The notes: generated by a model from the letters alone, not told the origin. Positions 41,773 through 51,410 are shown, counted from the stretch's first letter. The stretch: 64,000 nucleotides of DNA from an uncultured Bacteroides sp. (GCF_958445495.1 NZ_CAUCSQ010000023.1:1-64000); one strand, 5' to 3'. Program-made: numbers and translations.

Positions 41773-43656
41773 ATGGAACAGTTGAAACATGAATGCGGCG
41801 TCGCCATGGTACGCCTGCTCAAACCTTTGGAATATTACGAAAGGAAATACGGGACGTGGATGTACGGCCTGAACAAACTCTATCTGCTGATGGAAAAGCA
41901 GCACAACCGCGGGCAGGAAGGCGCGGGATTGGCTTGCGTGAAGCTGGAGGCGAATCCCGGTGAGGAATATATGTTCCGGGAACGTGCCCTGGGGGCCGGC
42001 GCCATTACCGAGATTTTCGGGGCTGTGCAGGGCAACTTCAAAGAGCTGACTTCGGAACAGTTGCATGACGTGGCATTCGCCAAACGCACTTTACCTTTCG
42101 CCGGCGAAGCGTATATGGGGCATCTGCGTTATTCCACCACCGGCAAATCCGGCATTTCGTATGTGCATCCGTTTTTGAGAAGGAACAATTGGCGTGCCAA
42201 GAATCTGGCTCTCTGCGGTAATTTCAACATGACGAATGTGGACGAGATTTTTGCCCGTATTACCGCTATCGGGCAGCATCCCCGCAAATATGCGGATACT
42301 TATATCATGCTGGAACAGGTGGGGCATCGTCTGGACCGTGAAGTGGAACGTTTGTTCAACCTTGCCGGGGCCGAGGGGCTTACGGGGATGGCTGTCACCG
42401 ATTACATAGAAGAGCATATCGACCTGGCGAACGTGTTGCGTACTTCCAGCCGTGACTGGGACGGGGGATATGTCATTTGCGGTTTGACCGGAAGCGGTGA
42501 GTCTTTCGCTATCCGTGACCCGTGGGGGATTCGCCCGGCTTTTTGGTATCAGGATGACGAAATCGCCGTCCTTGCTTCCGAACGCCCGGTTATCCAGACG
42601 GCTTTCAACGTCCCTGTGGAAGAAATCAAAGAGTTGCAACCCGGACAAGCATTGCTGATTGGCAAAAGCGGCAGGCTGCGGACGGTACAGATAAACAAGC
42701 CCCGTGAAAAGCGGGCTTGCTCGTTCGAGCGTATTTATTTTTCCCGCGGCAGCGATGCGGACATTTACAGGGAACGGAAGCTGCTGGGCGAGAAACTGGT
42801 CCCGAATATCCTGAAAGCTGTCGGTTATGATTTGGACCATACGGTTTTTTCTTTCATTCCCAATACGGCGGAAGTAGCTTTCTACGGCATGTTGCAGGGG
42901 TTGGACAAGTATTTGAACGAAGAGAAGGTACGGCAGATTGCGGTATTGGGGCATCATCCGGATATGGAGGAACTGGAAGCTATCCTTTCCCGCCGTATCC
43001 GTAGCGAGAAGGTGGCTGTCAAGGATATCAAACTCCGCACTTTCATTGCCGAAGGGAACAGCCGTAATGATTTGGCTGCCCATGTGTATGACATTACCTA
43101 CGGGAGTCTTGTCGCGGGGGTCGACAGTCTGGTGATTATTGACGACAGTATCGTGCGCGGAACAACGTTGAAACAGAGCATTATCGGTATCCTCGACCGT
43201 CTCGGACCGAAGAAAATCGTTATCGTGTCATCTTCTCCGCAGGTCCGCTATCCCGATTATTACGGCATAGACATGGCGAAGATGAGCGAGTTTATCGCTT
43301 TCAAGGCTGCTATCGAGCTTTTGAAGGAACGTGATATGATGGATGTGGTTGCGGCCGCTTACCGGAAGTCCAAAAATCAGGCGGGATTGCCGAAAGAACG
43401 GATGGTGAATTATGTCAAGGAGATATATGCGCCGTTTACGGATGAGGAGATTTCCGCCAAGATGGCGGAGTTGCTGACTCCGGAGGGCACGAGAGCGAAA
43501 GTGGAAATCGTCTACCAGCCGTTGAAGGGGCTTCGTGAGGCTTGTCCCGCCCATAAGGGAGACTGGTATTTTAGCGGTGACTATCCCACGCCGGGGGGTG
43601 TGAAGATGGTAAACCGGGCATTTATCGACTACATTGAGCAACTGTATCAATTCTGA
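41773..43656 (+). CDS. PurF-like class II amidotransferase / phosphoribosyltransferase
   Basis: A 627-residue protein with the two domains of amidophosphoribosyltransferase. Cys8 (KHECGVAMV) should become the N-terminal nucleophile after removal of seven residues, and GQEGAGLACV and GHLRYSTTGKSG are glutaminase blocks. The C-terminal phosphoribosyltransferase has the PRPP loop SLVIIDDSIVRGTTLKQSII. It is ~120-150 residues longer than normal PurF and contains extra segments (for example IEEHIDLANVLRTSSRDWDG). It precedes carA by 29 bases, so it looks specialised or coordinated with pyrimidine and arginine synthesis. Confidence 0.88.
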   Translation: MEQLKHECGVAMVRLLKPLEYYERKYGTWMYGLNKLYLLMEKQHNRGQEGAGLACVKLEANPGEEYMFRERALGAGAITEIFGAVQGNFKELTSEQLHDVAFAKRTLPFAGEAYMGHLRYSTTGKSGISYVHPFLRRNNWRAKNLALCGNFNMTNVDEIFARITAIGQHPRKYADTYIMLEQVGHRLDREVERLFNLAGAEGLTGMAVTDYIEEHIDLANVLRTSSRDWDGGYVICGLTGSGESFAIRDPWGIRPAFWYQDDEIAVLASERPVIQTAFNVPVEEIKELQPGQALLIGKSGRLRTVQINKPREKRACSFERIYFSRGSDADIYRERKLLGEKLVPNILKAVGYDLDHTVFSFIPNTAEVAFYGMLQGLDKYLNEEKVRQIAVLGHHPDMEELEAILSRRIRSEKVAVKDIKLRTFIAEGNSRNDLAAHVYDITYGSLVAGVDSLVIIDDSIVRGTTLKQSIIGILDRLGPKKIVIVSSSPQVRYPDYYGIDMAKMSEFIAFKAAIELLKERDMMDVVAAAYRKSKNQAGLPKERMVNYVKEIYAPFTDEEISAKMAELLTPEGTRAKVEIVYQPLKGLREACPAHKGDWYFSGDYPTPGGVKMVNRAFIDYIEQLYQF

Positions 43657-43685
43657 CAACCGTACAATGATTCAGTAATAGAAGA

Positions 43686-44837
43686 ATGAGAAATGTGACA
43701 TTAATCCTTGACGACGGGAGCCGGTTTTCCGGCAAGTCGTTTGGCTATGAGAAGCCGGTGGCGGGCGAAGTGGTTTTCAATACTGCCATGACCGGATATC
43801 CGGAGAGTCTGACGGACCCTTCTTATGCCGGACAGTTGATGACGCTTACTTATCCGTTGGCGGGCAACTACGGGGTTCCTCCTTTTACCGTCGGACCGAA
43901 CGGGCTTGCCGTTTTCATGGAAAGCGGGAAAATCCATGCGGAGGCGCTTATCGTGAGTGACTATTCTTATGAATACAGCCATTGGAATGCGGTGGAGAGC
44001 CTCGGCGACTGGCTGAAACGGGAACAGGTTCCCGGTATCACGGGCATTGACACGCGCGAACTGACTAAGGTTCTTCGGGAGCATGGAGTGATGATGGGAA
44101 AAATCGTTTTCGACGATGCGGAGAGTGAAGGGTTGGAAACGGAGAGTTACGGGAACATTAATTTTGTGGACAGGGTGAGTTGCAAGGAAATAACCGCTTA
44201 TCTTCCCGACGGCGCTTCCCGTGTTTTTCCGGCAGGCATTTCCCGCGAACAGCTCAATTCCGGGCTATCGGATTTTGATGCTCATTTGAAAAGGGTGTTG
44301 CTGGTGGATTGCGGCGTGAAGGCCAATATCATCCGTTGCCTGTTGAAGCGGGGTGTGGCGGTGGTGCGCGTGCCTTGGAATTATGATTTCAACGGGCTGG
44401 ATTTTGACGGGTTGTTCATTTCCAACGGGCCGGGCGACCCGGACACTTGTGACGCCGCCGTGCAGAATATCCGTAAGGCGATGAAGAACGAGAGTCTTCC
44501 TATTTTCGGCATTTGCATGGGGAACCAGTTGTTGTCGAAAGCCGGAGGGGCGAGGATTTATAAGTTGAAATACGGGCATCGCAGCCACAACCAGCCGGTA
44601 CGGATGGTGGGTACGGAGCGTTGTTTCATTACTTCCCAGAATCATGGTTATGCCGTGGACAGTGATACGCTGGGGGCGGACTGGGAACCGCTGTTTATCA
44701 ATATGAACGATGGCTCTAACGAGGGAATCAGGCATAAGACGAATCCTTGGTTTTCTGCACAGTTCCATCCGGAAGCTGCCGGCGGGCCTACGGATACGGA
44801 GTTTTTATTCGATGAGTTTGTAAATCTTCTGAAATAA
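43686..44837 (+). CDS. carA: Carbamoyl-phosphate synthase small subunit
   Basis: A 383-residue glutaminase subunit. The N-terminal CPSase domain (FSGKSFGYEKPVAGEVVFNT AMTGYPESLTDPSYAGQ) is typical. The class I amidotransferase has GICMGNQLLSKAGG (Cys; the usual His of GHQ is Asn here, as in many CarA) and AQFHPEAAGGPTDTEFLFDE F (His, Glu). It supplies ammonia to CarB, whose gene starts 9 bases later. Confidence 0.96.
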   Translation: MRNVTLILDDGSRFSGKSFGYEKPVAGEVVFNTAMTGYPESLTDPSYAGQLMTLTYPLAGNYGVPPFTVGPNGLAVFMESGKIHAEALIVSDYSYEYSHWNAVESLGDWLKREQVPGITGIDTRELTKVLREHGVMMGKIVFDDAESEGLETESYGNINFVDRVSCKEITAYLPDGASRVFPAGISREQLNSGLSDFDAHLKRVLLVDCGVKANIIRCLLKRGVAVVRVPWNYDFNGLDFDGLFISNGPGDPDTCDAAVQNIRKAMKNESLPIFGICMGNQLLSKAGGARIYKLKYGHRSHNQPVRMVGTERCFITSQNHGYAVDSDTLGADWEPLFINMNDGSNEGIRHKTNPWFSAQFHPEAAGGPTDTEFLFDEFVNLLK

Positions 44838-44846
44838 CCGACAGTC

Positions 44847-47800
44847 ATGAAAGAAACTAAAAAGAAAGTGTTGTTGCTGGGTTCCGGCGCCTTGAAAATC
44901 GGTGAGGCCGGTGAGTTTGATTATTCCGGTTCGCAGGCGCTCAAGGCATTGAAGGAGGAGGGGATTGAAACGGTTCTTATCAATCCGAATATCGCTACGG
45001 TACAGACTTCCGAAGGGGTGGCCGACCGGATATATTTCCTTCCGGTCACTCCGTATTTTGTGGAGAAGGTTATCCGGAGGGAGAGGCCGGATGGCGTCAT
45101 GCTGGCTTTTGGCGGTCAGACGGCGCTGAATTGCGGCGTGGCTTTGTATCGGGAGGGAATCCTTGAGAAATATGATGTGGAGGTGCTGGGTACTCCGGTG
45201 CAGGCTATTATGGATACCGAGGACCGGGAGCTTTTCGTGCGGAAGTTGAATGAAATCGGCGTGAAGACTATCCGGAGCGAGGCGGTGGAGAGTGCGGAAG
45301 CCGCCCGCCGGGCTGCAAGGGAACTGGGGTATCCGGTGATTGTCCGTGCCGCTTATGCGTTGGGTGGCCTGGGGTCCGGGTTCTGCGACGATGAAGGGCA
45401 ACTGGATGTGCTGGTGGAGAAGGCTTTTTCTTTTTCTCCGCAGGTGTTGGTGGAGAAGTCTCTTCGGGGCTGGAAGGAAGTTGAGTATGAGGTGGTGCGC
45501 GACCGTTTCGACAACTGCATTACGGTTTGCAATATGGAGAATTTCGACCCGCTGGGAATCCACACGGGCGAGTCTATCGTCATCGCTCCGTCCCAGACGT
45601 TGACGAATAGCGAGTATCACAAGCTTCGTGAGCTTGCCATTCGCATTGTCCGTCACATCGGCATTGTCGGCGAGTGTAACGTACAGTATGCTTTTGATCC
45701 CGAATCCGAGGATTACCGGGTCATAGAGGTGAATGCCCGCCTGTCCCGTTCGTCCGCCCTGGCGTCTAAGGCAACCGGTTATCCCCTGGCTTTTGTCGCC
45801 GCTAAGCTGGGGCTGGGATACGGGCTTTTCGATTTGAAGAATTCGGTGACGAAGACTACTTCCGCTTTTTTCGAACCTGCACTGGATTATGTGGTATGCA
45901 AGATACCGCGTTGGGATTTGGGCAAGTTCCACGGTGTGGACAGGGAACTGGGCTCTTCCATGAAGTCGGTCGGGGAGGTCATGGCTATCGGGCGTACTTT
46001 TGAGGAGGCTATCCAGAAGGGGCTTCGCATGATAGGGCAGGGGATGCACGGGTTTGTGGAGAACAAGGAGCTGGTTATCCCGGATATCGACAAGGCGCTC
46101 CGTGAACCGACCGACAAACGCATTTTTGTCATTTCCAAGGCTTTCCGTGCCGGATATACGGTTGAACAGGTGCATGGATTGACGAAGATTGACAAGTGGT
46201 TCCTTCAGAAGTTGATGAATATCATGAGGACTTCCGAGGAGCTGCACGGCTGGGGGGATAATCACAAACAGATTGCAGACTTGCCCGTGCCGTTACTGAG
46301 GAGAGCGAAGGTGCAGGGTTTTTCCGATTTTCAGATAGCCCGCGCCATCGGCTACGAGGGGGATATGGAAGACGGCATCCTTTATGTCCGCAATCACCGC
46401 AAGCGTGTGGGGGTTCTTCCGGTGGTGAAGCAGATTGATACTTTGGCCGCCGAGTATCCGGCACAGACCAATTATCTTTATCTGACATACAGCGGCACGG
46501 CGAACGATGTGCATTATCCGGACGACGGCAAATCCATTGTCGTGCTGGGCTCCGGCGCTTATCGTATCGGTTCTTCGGTGGAGTTCGACTGGTGCGGTGT
46601 CCAGGCGTTGAATACGATTCGCAAGGAGGGGTGGCGCAGTGTCATGATTAATTATAACCCGGAGACGGTTTCTACGGATTATGACATGTGTGACCGTCTG
46701 TATTTCGATGAACTGACTTTCGAGCGTGTGATGGATATTCTGGATTTTGAGAATCCGCACGGTGTTATCGTATCTACCGGAGGCCAGATTCCGAACAACC
46801 TGGCTTTGCGCCTGGATGCGCAGAAGGTGAATATTCTCGGTACGAGCGCCCGGAGCATCGACAATGCGGAGGACCGGGAGAAGTTTTCTGCCATGCTTGA
46901 CCGTATAGGGGTGGACCAGCCGCGTTGGCGCGAACTGGCTTCGATGGACGATATCAACGAGTTTGTCGATGAAGTGGGTTTCCCGGTGCTTGTGCGCCCG
47001 TCTTATGTGCTTTCGGGCGCTGCTATGAATGTTTGTTCCAACCGGGAGGAGCTGGAGCGTTTCTTGAAGCTGGCGGCTAATGTGTCGAAGAAGCATCCGG
47101 TGGTGGTGAGCCGGTTTATAGAGCATGCCAAGGAGGTGGAGATGGATGCGGTGGCGCAGAACGGCGAGATTATGGCGTATGCCATCAGCGAACATATCGA
47201 GTTTGCCGGCGTGCATTCCGGTGACGCGACCATCCAGTTTCCGCCGCAGAAGTTGTATGTGGAAACGGTGCGCCGCATCAAGCGTATCAGCCGCGAGATT
47301 GCCAAGGCTTTGAGTATTTCCGGTCCTTTCAATATCCAGTATTTGGCAAAGGACAATGACATCAAGGTTATTGAGTGTAACCTTCGCGCCAGCCGTTCTT
47401 TTCCTTTCGTGAGCAAGGTTTTGAAGATAAACTTTATCGAGCTGGCAACCAGGGTGATGTTGGGGCTTCCTGTCGAAAAACCGGAGAAGAGTCTCTTTGA
47501 GTTGGATTATGTAGGAATCAAGGCTTCGCAGTTCTCTTTCAACCGCTTGCAGAAGGCGGACCCTGTGTTGGGGGTGGATATGGCTTCCACCGGTGAAGTG
47601 GGTTGTATCGGTACGGATACTTCGTGTGCCATATTGAAGGCGATGCTTTCCGTGGGCTACCGGATTCCGGAGAAGAATATCCTGCTTTCCACAGGTACGA
47701 TGAAGCAGAAAGCGGATATGATGGATGCGGCGCGCATGTTGGCGGATAAGGGCTACAGGCTTTTTGCGACCGGCGGCACGCATAAGGCTCTCGTTGAAAA

Positions 47801-48074
47801 CGGCATTGAGAGCACGCATGTGTACTGGCCGAGTGAGGAGGGGCATCCGCAGGCATTGGAGATGCTTCATAACAGGGAGATTGACATGGTGGTCAATATT
47901 CCGAAGAATCTGACGGCCGGGGAGTTGGACAACGGGTATAAGATTCGCCGTGCGGCTATCGACTTGAATATTCCCCTGATTACGAATGCCCGTCTGGCAA
48001 GTGCGTTTATCCATGCTTTTTGTACGATGGGGGTTGACGATATAGCCGTTAAGAGCTGGGAGGAGTATAAATGA
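44847..48074 (+). CDS. carB: Carbamoyl-phosphate synthase large subunit
   Basis: A 1075-residue enzyme with two ATP-grasp halves. The first opens VLLLGSGALKIGEAGEFDYS G and has INPNIATVQTSEGVADRIYF LP; the second opens VVLGSGAYRIGSSVEFDWCG with INYNPETVSTDYDMCDRLYF D. Both halves show their metal sites (VIEVNARLSRSSALASKATG Y and VIECNLRASRSFPFVSKV). The C-terminal MGS-like allosteric domain (LFATGGTHKALVENGIEST) is complete. A hairpin terminator follows. Confidence 0.97.
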   Translation: MKETKKKVLLLGSGALKIGEAGEFDYSGSQALKALKEEGIETVLINPNIATVQTSEGVADRIYFLPVTPYFVEKVIRRERPDGVMLAFGGQTALNCGVALYREGILEKYDVEVLGTPVQAIMDTEDRELFVRKLNEIGVKTIRSEAVESAEAARRAARELGYPVIVRAAYALGGLGSGFCDDEGQLDVLVEKAFSFSPQVLVEKSLRGWKEVEYEVVRDRFDNCITVCNMENFDPLGIHTGESIVIAPSQTLTNSEYHKLRELAIRIVRHIGIVGECNVQYAFDPESEDYRVIEVNARLSRSSALASKATGYPLAFVAAKLGLGYGLFDLKNSVTKTTSAFFEPALDYVVCKIPRWDLGKFHGVDRELGSSMKSVGEVMAIGRTFEEAIQKGLRMIGQGMHGFVENKELVIPDIDKALREPTDKRIFVISKAFRAGYTVEQVHGLTKIDKWFLQKLMNIMRTSEELHGWGDNHKQIADLPVPLLRRAKVQGFSDFQIARAIGYEGDMEDGILYVRNHRKRVGVLPVVKQIDTLAAEYPAQTNYLYLTYSGTANDVHYPDDGKSIVVLGSGAYRIGSSVEFDWCGVQALNTIRKEGWRSVMINYNPETVSTDYDMCDRLYFDELTFERVMDILDFENPHGVIVSTGGQIPNNLALRLDAQKVNILGTSARSIDNAEDREKFSAMLDRIGVDQPRWRELASMDDINEFVDEVGFPVLVRPSYVLSGAAMNVCSNREELERFLKLAANVSKKHPVVVSRFIEHAKEVEMDAVAQNGEIMAYAISEHIEFAGVHSGDATIQFPPQKLYVETVRRIKRISREIAKALSISGPFNIQYLAKDNDIKVIECNLRASRSFPFVSKVLKINFIELATRVMLGLPVEKPEKSLFELDYVGIKASQFSFNRLQKADPVLGVDMASTGEVGCIGTDTSCAILKAMLSVGYRIPEKNILLSTGTMKQKADMMDAARMLADKGYRLFATGGTHKALVENGIESTHVYWPSEEGHPQALEMLHNREIDMVVNIPKNLTAGELDNGYKIRRAAIDLNIPLITNARLASAFIHAFCTMGVDDIAVKSWEEYK

Positions 48075-48106
48075 GGTAAGGAATAGCAGGTTATTATATA
48101 TTAAGT

Positions 48107-48134
48107 GGAAGAGGCTGCCTTGAGGCAGCTTCTT
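48107..48134 (+). terminator. car operon terminator
   Basis: AAGAGGCTGCC-TTGA-GGCAGCTTCTTTC forms a 6-bp GC core extended by AAG/CTT pairs, 33 bases after the carB stop. It marks the end of conserved core sequence before the accessory block. Confidence 0.65.
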
Positions 48135-48138
48135 TCGT

Positions 48139-48455
48139 ATGGACGAGTATGACGGAGGTTTTGATTTTCCGGGTATCTTGAAAGATTTTCAGACCATGAA
48201 CAAGGTATTTGGCGACATGGTGGAAAAGAAATTCCGTGCAAAGTCTGCCTGTAACAAATACCTGACCGTTTACAAGCACGGGGAATTATCCGTACCGACC
48301 CGTTCGGCGAGTACAAGCTCGAAATGGAAGAGACAGACCGGGGCTACCTCACGGAAGAAGAACTGCAAACCATAGCCAATACCGTGTTTGCGGACAAGCA
48401 GACAAACCTCGTCCGTGACATGTTCCTTTTCGGCTGCTTCACCGGGTTGAGTTAC
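48139..48455 (+). pseudogene. Tyrosine recombinase (integrase) fragment
   Basis: The first part reads FDFPGILKDFQTMNKVFGDM then SACNKYLTVYKH, the core-binding SAM-like region of Bacteroides site-specific integrases. After a deletion of roughly 60 codons and a frameshift, GIIRTDPFGEYKLEMEETDR GYLTEEELQTIANTVF leads to FLFGCFTGLSY, the start of the catalytic domain. It breaks off there, before the R-H-R-Y residues. The fragment starts 5 bases after the car terminator and is followed by unrelated, AT-richer sequence, so it marks the left edge of an acquired block. Confidence 0.75.
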
Positions 48456-48602
48456 TTATGTGGTGGTAAGTACTCCCCGTTTCTAAAAAAGGCAACTGTC
48501 TGCACGAGTAGCGGAGACTCGATACCTGTTCCTATCCAAAGTAATACTTTGAGAATAGCATTCTTCAATCTCCTTATCAGCACCCTTTTTGTCCGGCTGC
48601 GT

Positions 48603-49859
48603 TTATTCTTTCTTTTTTGTGTCTTTATCATAGCGATACACATTCTTTCCGATTTTCAGGCTTATATTTTTTAGCTCACCACTTTTATCCAACCGTATCA
48701 CGAAATCGCCCAGTTGTGAACAGTCGCCACCGAATGACGAACTGAAAAAATCGAAAATCTCTTTGGGCTTGAAATCCAAGTGGGTACTTTGGTATCTGTT
48801 CTGCCATTCCAACCGAATATATTTAGGGCAGACCTGCATCTTATAATCACAATCGGGAGTTTGTTTTGGGGAAGTATTATCATATTCTCCGTTACAGAGA
48901 ACCAACTCCATATTATGCAATTTATCGTCCGGCGATTCCGTTTCAACCACGATACGGTAATTATACCGGATATGGCTGTTATCAAAAAAGAGAGTGTCCG
49001 GCAGTCCGTTCGCTTCCAGATTCTCCCAGACCTCATTCCGAACTTTCTCCTTATCGTATTTATAATATATACCATCACAATCCATCTTGTACCCCCACAG
49101 GGCTTCCAATTCTTCTTTTCCCTTGAATGAACACACCTCGGTACGCCGTCCCCCATGTATATCACTACGTAGCCATATTTGAACGATTCCATACGGAGCG
49201 CACCCGATAACCAACCCGTCATAATGTTGTTCTTCATTCCTTCCATTCAACCACCGCTCATAATACAACTTATTAATTTTTTCTACGGGTAAATCCTCTT
49301 CCACATGGTACACTTTATCTTCCACATAAGACAAATAGCTTATATCAATATGTACGGGAAGCGAATCGGAAAGAATATATATCTTTTCGCCCCCTTTTCC
49401 CCATGCGTCGCTTTCCACTGCTATCAATTTATATGCCTTTCTTCCAAGCCTATATGCGTCACCATTCGGTAATGATATTTTGCAGTCACAAACAGTGATA
49501 GGATAAAGGTAAGGAGTATTTATTTCCACTATCAGATAATCAGAGATAGGTCGTACTTTTTGATTCAAACTGGCAAAAACGATGATGGCTATCCACAGCA
49601 CTATCAATCCACTATTGATACAAGCCGAGAGTAAAATACTCTCTTTAAGAAGGAACTTGGCAATCAGCACGCTAACGGCATAAACTGCCGCAATCGCCAA
49701 AACTGTATAGACCACAGTATTGAGTGCATCTATCATACCTTGCCCCATCGCATCGCTTGTGGGTACTTTTGCACGACCATGTTCAATAGCCCATTCCAGT
49801 GCTTCAAGATAAGCGAAAAAGGTCAGTAAATAAAGAAGTATATGCAGTATTATTTTCAT
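48603..49859 (-). CDS. DUF2931-like membrane protein
   Basis: A 418-residue protein with three N-terminal membrane segments (about 3-22, 47-68, 79-96). The long outer part contains YYERWLNGRNEEQHYDGLVI GCAPYGIVQIWLRSD, the core signature of DUF2931, followed by the FKGKEELEALWGYK segment. Start at 49859 chosen for the hydrophobic N terminus; it overlaps the preceding gene by 4 bases (ATGA). DUF2931 proteins occur in mobile and interbacterial-antagonism regions of Bacteroides; an immunity function is only an inference. Confidence 0.7.
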   Translation of the reverse strand: MKIILHILLYLLTFFAYLEALEWAIEHGRAKVPTSDAMGQGMIDALNTVVYTVLAIAAVYAVSVLIAKFLLKESILLSACINSGLIVLWIAIIVFASLNQKVRPISDYLIVEINTPYLYPITVCDCKISLPNGDAYRLGRKAYKLIAVESDAWGKGGEKIYILSDSLPVHIDISYLSYVEDKVYHVEEDLPVEKINKLYYERWLNGRNEEQHYDGLVIGCAPYGIVQIWLRSDIHGGRRTEVCSFKGKEELEALWGYKMDCDGIYYKYDKEKVRNEVWENLEANGLPDTLFFDNSHIRYNYRIVVETESPDDKLHNMELVLCNGEYDNTSPKQTPDCDYKMQVCPKYIRLEWQNRYQSTHLDFKPKEIFDFFSSSFGGDCSQLGDFVIRLDKSGELKNISLKIGKNVYRYDKDTKKKE

Positions 49860-50125
49860 TTTAGTTTTGTTTTGTTGGTTATTTTTATGAAACACGAAAT
49901 ACCTGTTGCCAAAAGTAGATGGATGAATAAGAGACTTTGGAACAACTCAAATAGATAAAGAAAGTCTTTATCTGTATCATGTACTTGTAATCTGCCCGAT
50001 TCCGCATAATACAAATAATATCCCGCTCCGGTGGTGGTAACTACCGATATAATGATAGCTGTTAAACGGTTTTTATAGTTGTGCAGCCATAAGTCAGCTA
50101 TGATAAATAGCAAGAAACAAGGCAA
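49856..50125 (-). CDS. Small membrane protein (89 aa), TTG start
   Basis: An 89-residue frame with two membrane segments (FLLFIIADLW..., RLTAIIISVVTTTGAGYYLY Y, then LFQSLLFIHLLLATGISCFI). The only available start is TTG at 50125, inside the 96-residue gene at 50094, with the next gene overlapping at its end. It may be a real overlapping gene or the C-terminal half of a gene split by a frameshift from 50094-50384. No family is recognised. Confidence 0.45.
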   Translation of the reverse strand: MPCFLLFIIADLWLHNYKNRLTAIIISVVTTTGAGYYLYYAESGRLQVHDTDKDFLYLFELFQSLLFIHLLLATGISCFIKITNKTKLK

Positions 50126-50384
50126 CCGGCATCACATACGCCTCGAATCCCTTGTCACTGTACGTCACCGCTTCCGGCAGCTTGTTCAGCGTATCTGCCA
50201 CGAACCGCATCACCCGCCCGTTCTCGGCAAGCTGTTCCAGCCCGGCAAATTCCCCCGCATCCTTGCCGCTTTGTATCATTCCTTCCATTGTTTCCACCAG
50301 AACTTGTACCTTCTCCGCAATCTCTGGTTCTGTCGTTACCGCTGCCCGTAACAGTTCTTGGCTTAATGTTGATGTTGTTTCCAT
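50094..50384 (-). CDS. Hypothetical protein (96 aa)
   Basis: A 96-residue helical, acidic protein: long amphipathic stretch PEIAEKVQVLVETMEGMIQS GKDAGEF, then GLEQLAENGRVMRFVADTLN KLPEAVTYSDKG, and a short hydrophobic end MPVALFLAIYHS. The hydrophobic tail appears cut short; reading on in the next frame would give a continued membrane segment (89-residue frame). It lies 18 bases after the ankyrin gene in the same operon. Function unknown. Confidence 0.5.
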   Translation of the reverse strand: METTSTLSQELLRAAVTTEPEIAEKVQVLVETMEGMIQSGKDAGEFAGLEQLAENGRVMRFVADTLNKLPEAVTYSDKGFEAYVMPVALFLAIYHS

Positions 50385-50402
50385 ATCAATAAACGCTTTA
50401 TA

Positions 50403-51410
50403 CTATTTATATTCTTGTGTGAGCAGATTCCATAGTTCGGGGTTAGTCTGTTTATCAACAAGTAGCAATAATAATTCGCCACTTCTGGGCTTTGCTCCGG
50501 CATCAAGCAATATTTTGACAATCTCCGTATTATTCTTTTTCACAGCTATATACAATAGAGATTCATTATGATAATCTTCATTCGGATTTGCTCCCCGTTC
50601 TATAAGCATCTGCACACGCTTGACATCATGCTCCAAAATAGCCATCCATAAACAAGAATATCTACCGCTGTTCACATTAGCTCCCCGTTCAATAAGTAAA
50701 TTAGCCGTGTAAGAATCTCGGTTTAAAATAGCCAGATATAGTGCTGTACGCTCAATGCTACCACCTCCCCTGCCATTATACTCTTTTGTTCCGGTAGCAT
50801 TTATATCCCACCCGTTATCCAATAGAAATGCTGTAATAACAGCAGCTTGCATGGATAATGAATCGCTACAATCGCTCTCATTATCACGAATCTTGTTTGT
50901 ATAATAGTACCAAACCATAATATCTGGCAGATTCTCATAGTCCGCTTTGGGATTTTCGCACATATAGCGCTTTGCAAAATCAATCCTATTTTGGCTAAGC
51001 ATATAGCTGAACGGATGATTATCCCGATATCCGGCACGTGACAATGCGGTAACCAGGCCCTCATAAGAAATCTTGTCATCACGAAGTTTCTTCCGTGCTT
51101 CATCTATCACGTGCCAATGATACAGTCTTTTAACTTCGCTTATTGCCACATACACGGGAAAAATAATATAAAGGGTAATCATTACCCCCCAGATTATATT
51201 GCGTGTTGCGGGTTCACTGCATTTATAAATAGCCAATATCAGGGTGGTTGGAAATGCTATACAAATCACTGCCGGTATGATAAACAATAGGATGATGCCA
51301 TCACCGGCAGGACCTCCTATACGAAACGTTTTTGACAGTGCCCATATTAAACTGCTACAAACAGGTACAGATATAGCAATTGCAAGTATTATCAATTTTA
51401 GTTTATCCAT
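50403..51410 (-). CDS. Membrane-anchored ankyrin-repeat protein
   Basis: A 335-residue protein. Residues ~4-95 contain three membrane segments (LKLIILAIAISVPVCSSLIW, IILLFIIPAVICIAFPTTLI LAIY, IIWGVMITLYIIFPVYVAI). From about 185 to 325 run four ankyrin repeats (TALYLAILNRDSYTANLLIE RGANVNSG; CLWMAILEHDVKRVQMLIER GANPNED; SLLYIAVKKNNTEIVKILLD AGAKP). The repeats should face the cytoplasm and bind protein. First gene of a four-gene minus-strand group with DUF2931. Ankyrin proteins of this kind are often immunity or defence partners; not proven here. Confidence 0.82.
   Translation of the reverse strand: MDKLKLIILAIAISVPVCSSLIWALSKTFRIGGPAGDGIILLFIIPAVICIAFPTTLILAIYKCSEPATRNIIWGVMITLYIIFPVYVAISEVKRLYHWHVIDEARKKLRDDKISYEGLVTALSRAGYRDNHPFSYMLSQNRIDFAKRYMCENPKADYENLPDIMVWYYYTNKIRDNESDCSDSLSMQAAVITAFLLDNGWDINATGTKEYNGRGGGSIERTALYLAILNRDSYTANLLIERGANVNSGRYSCLWMAILEHDVKRVQMLIERGANPNEDYHNESLLYIAVKKNNTEIVKILLDAGAKPRSGELLLLLVDKQTNPELWNLLTQEYK

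Noticed and set aside
42091..43083. 330-codon minus-strand frame over the PurF-like gene
   Set aside because: Shadow frame; the sense protein has clear catalytic motifs.
46293..48014. 573-codon minus-strand open frame
   Set aside because: It is antisense to carB, whose protein is unmistakable. The antisense translation is rich in His, Arg and Gln with no family resemblance, a coding-bias shadow. The same applies to 44805-46265.
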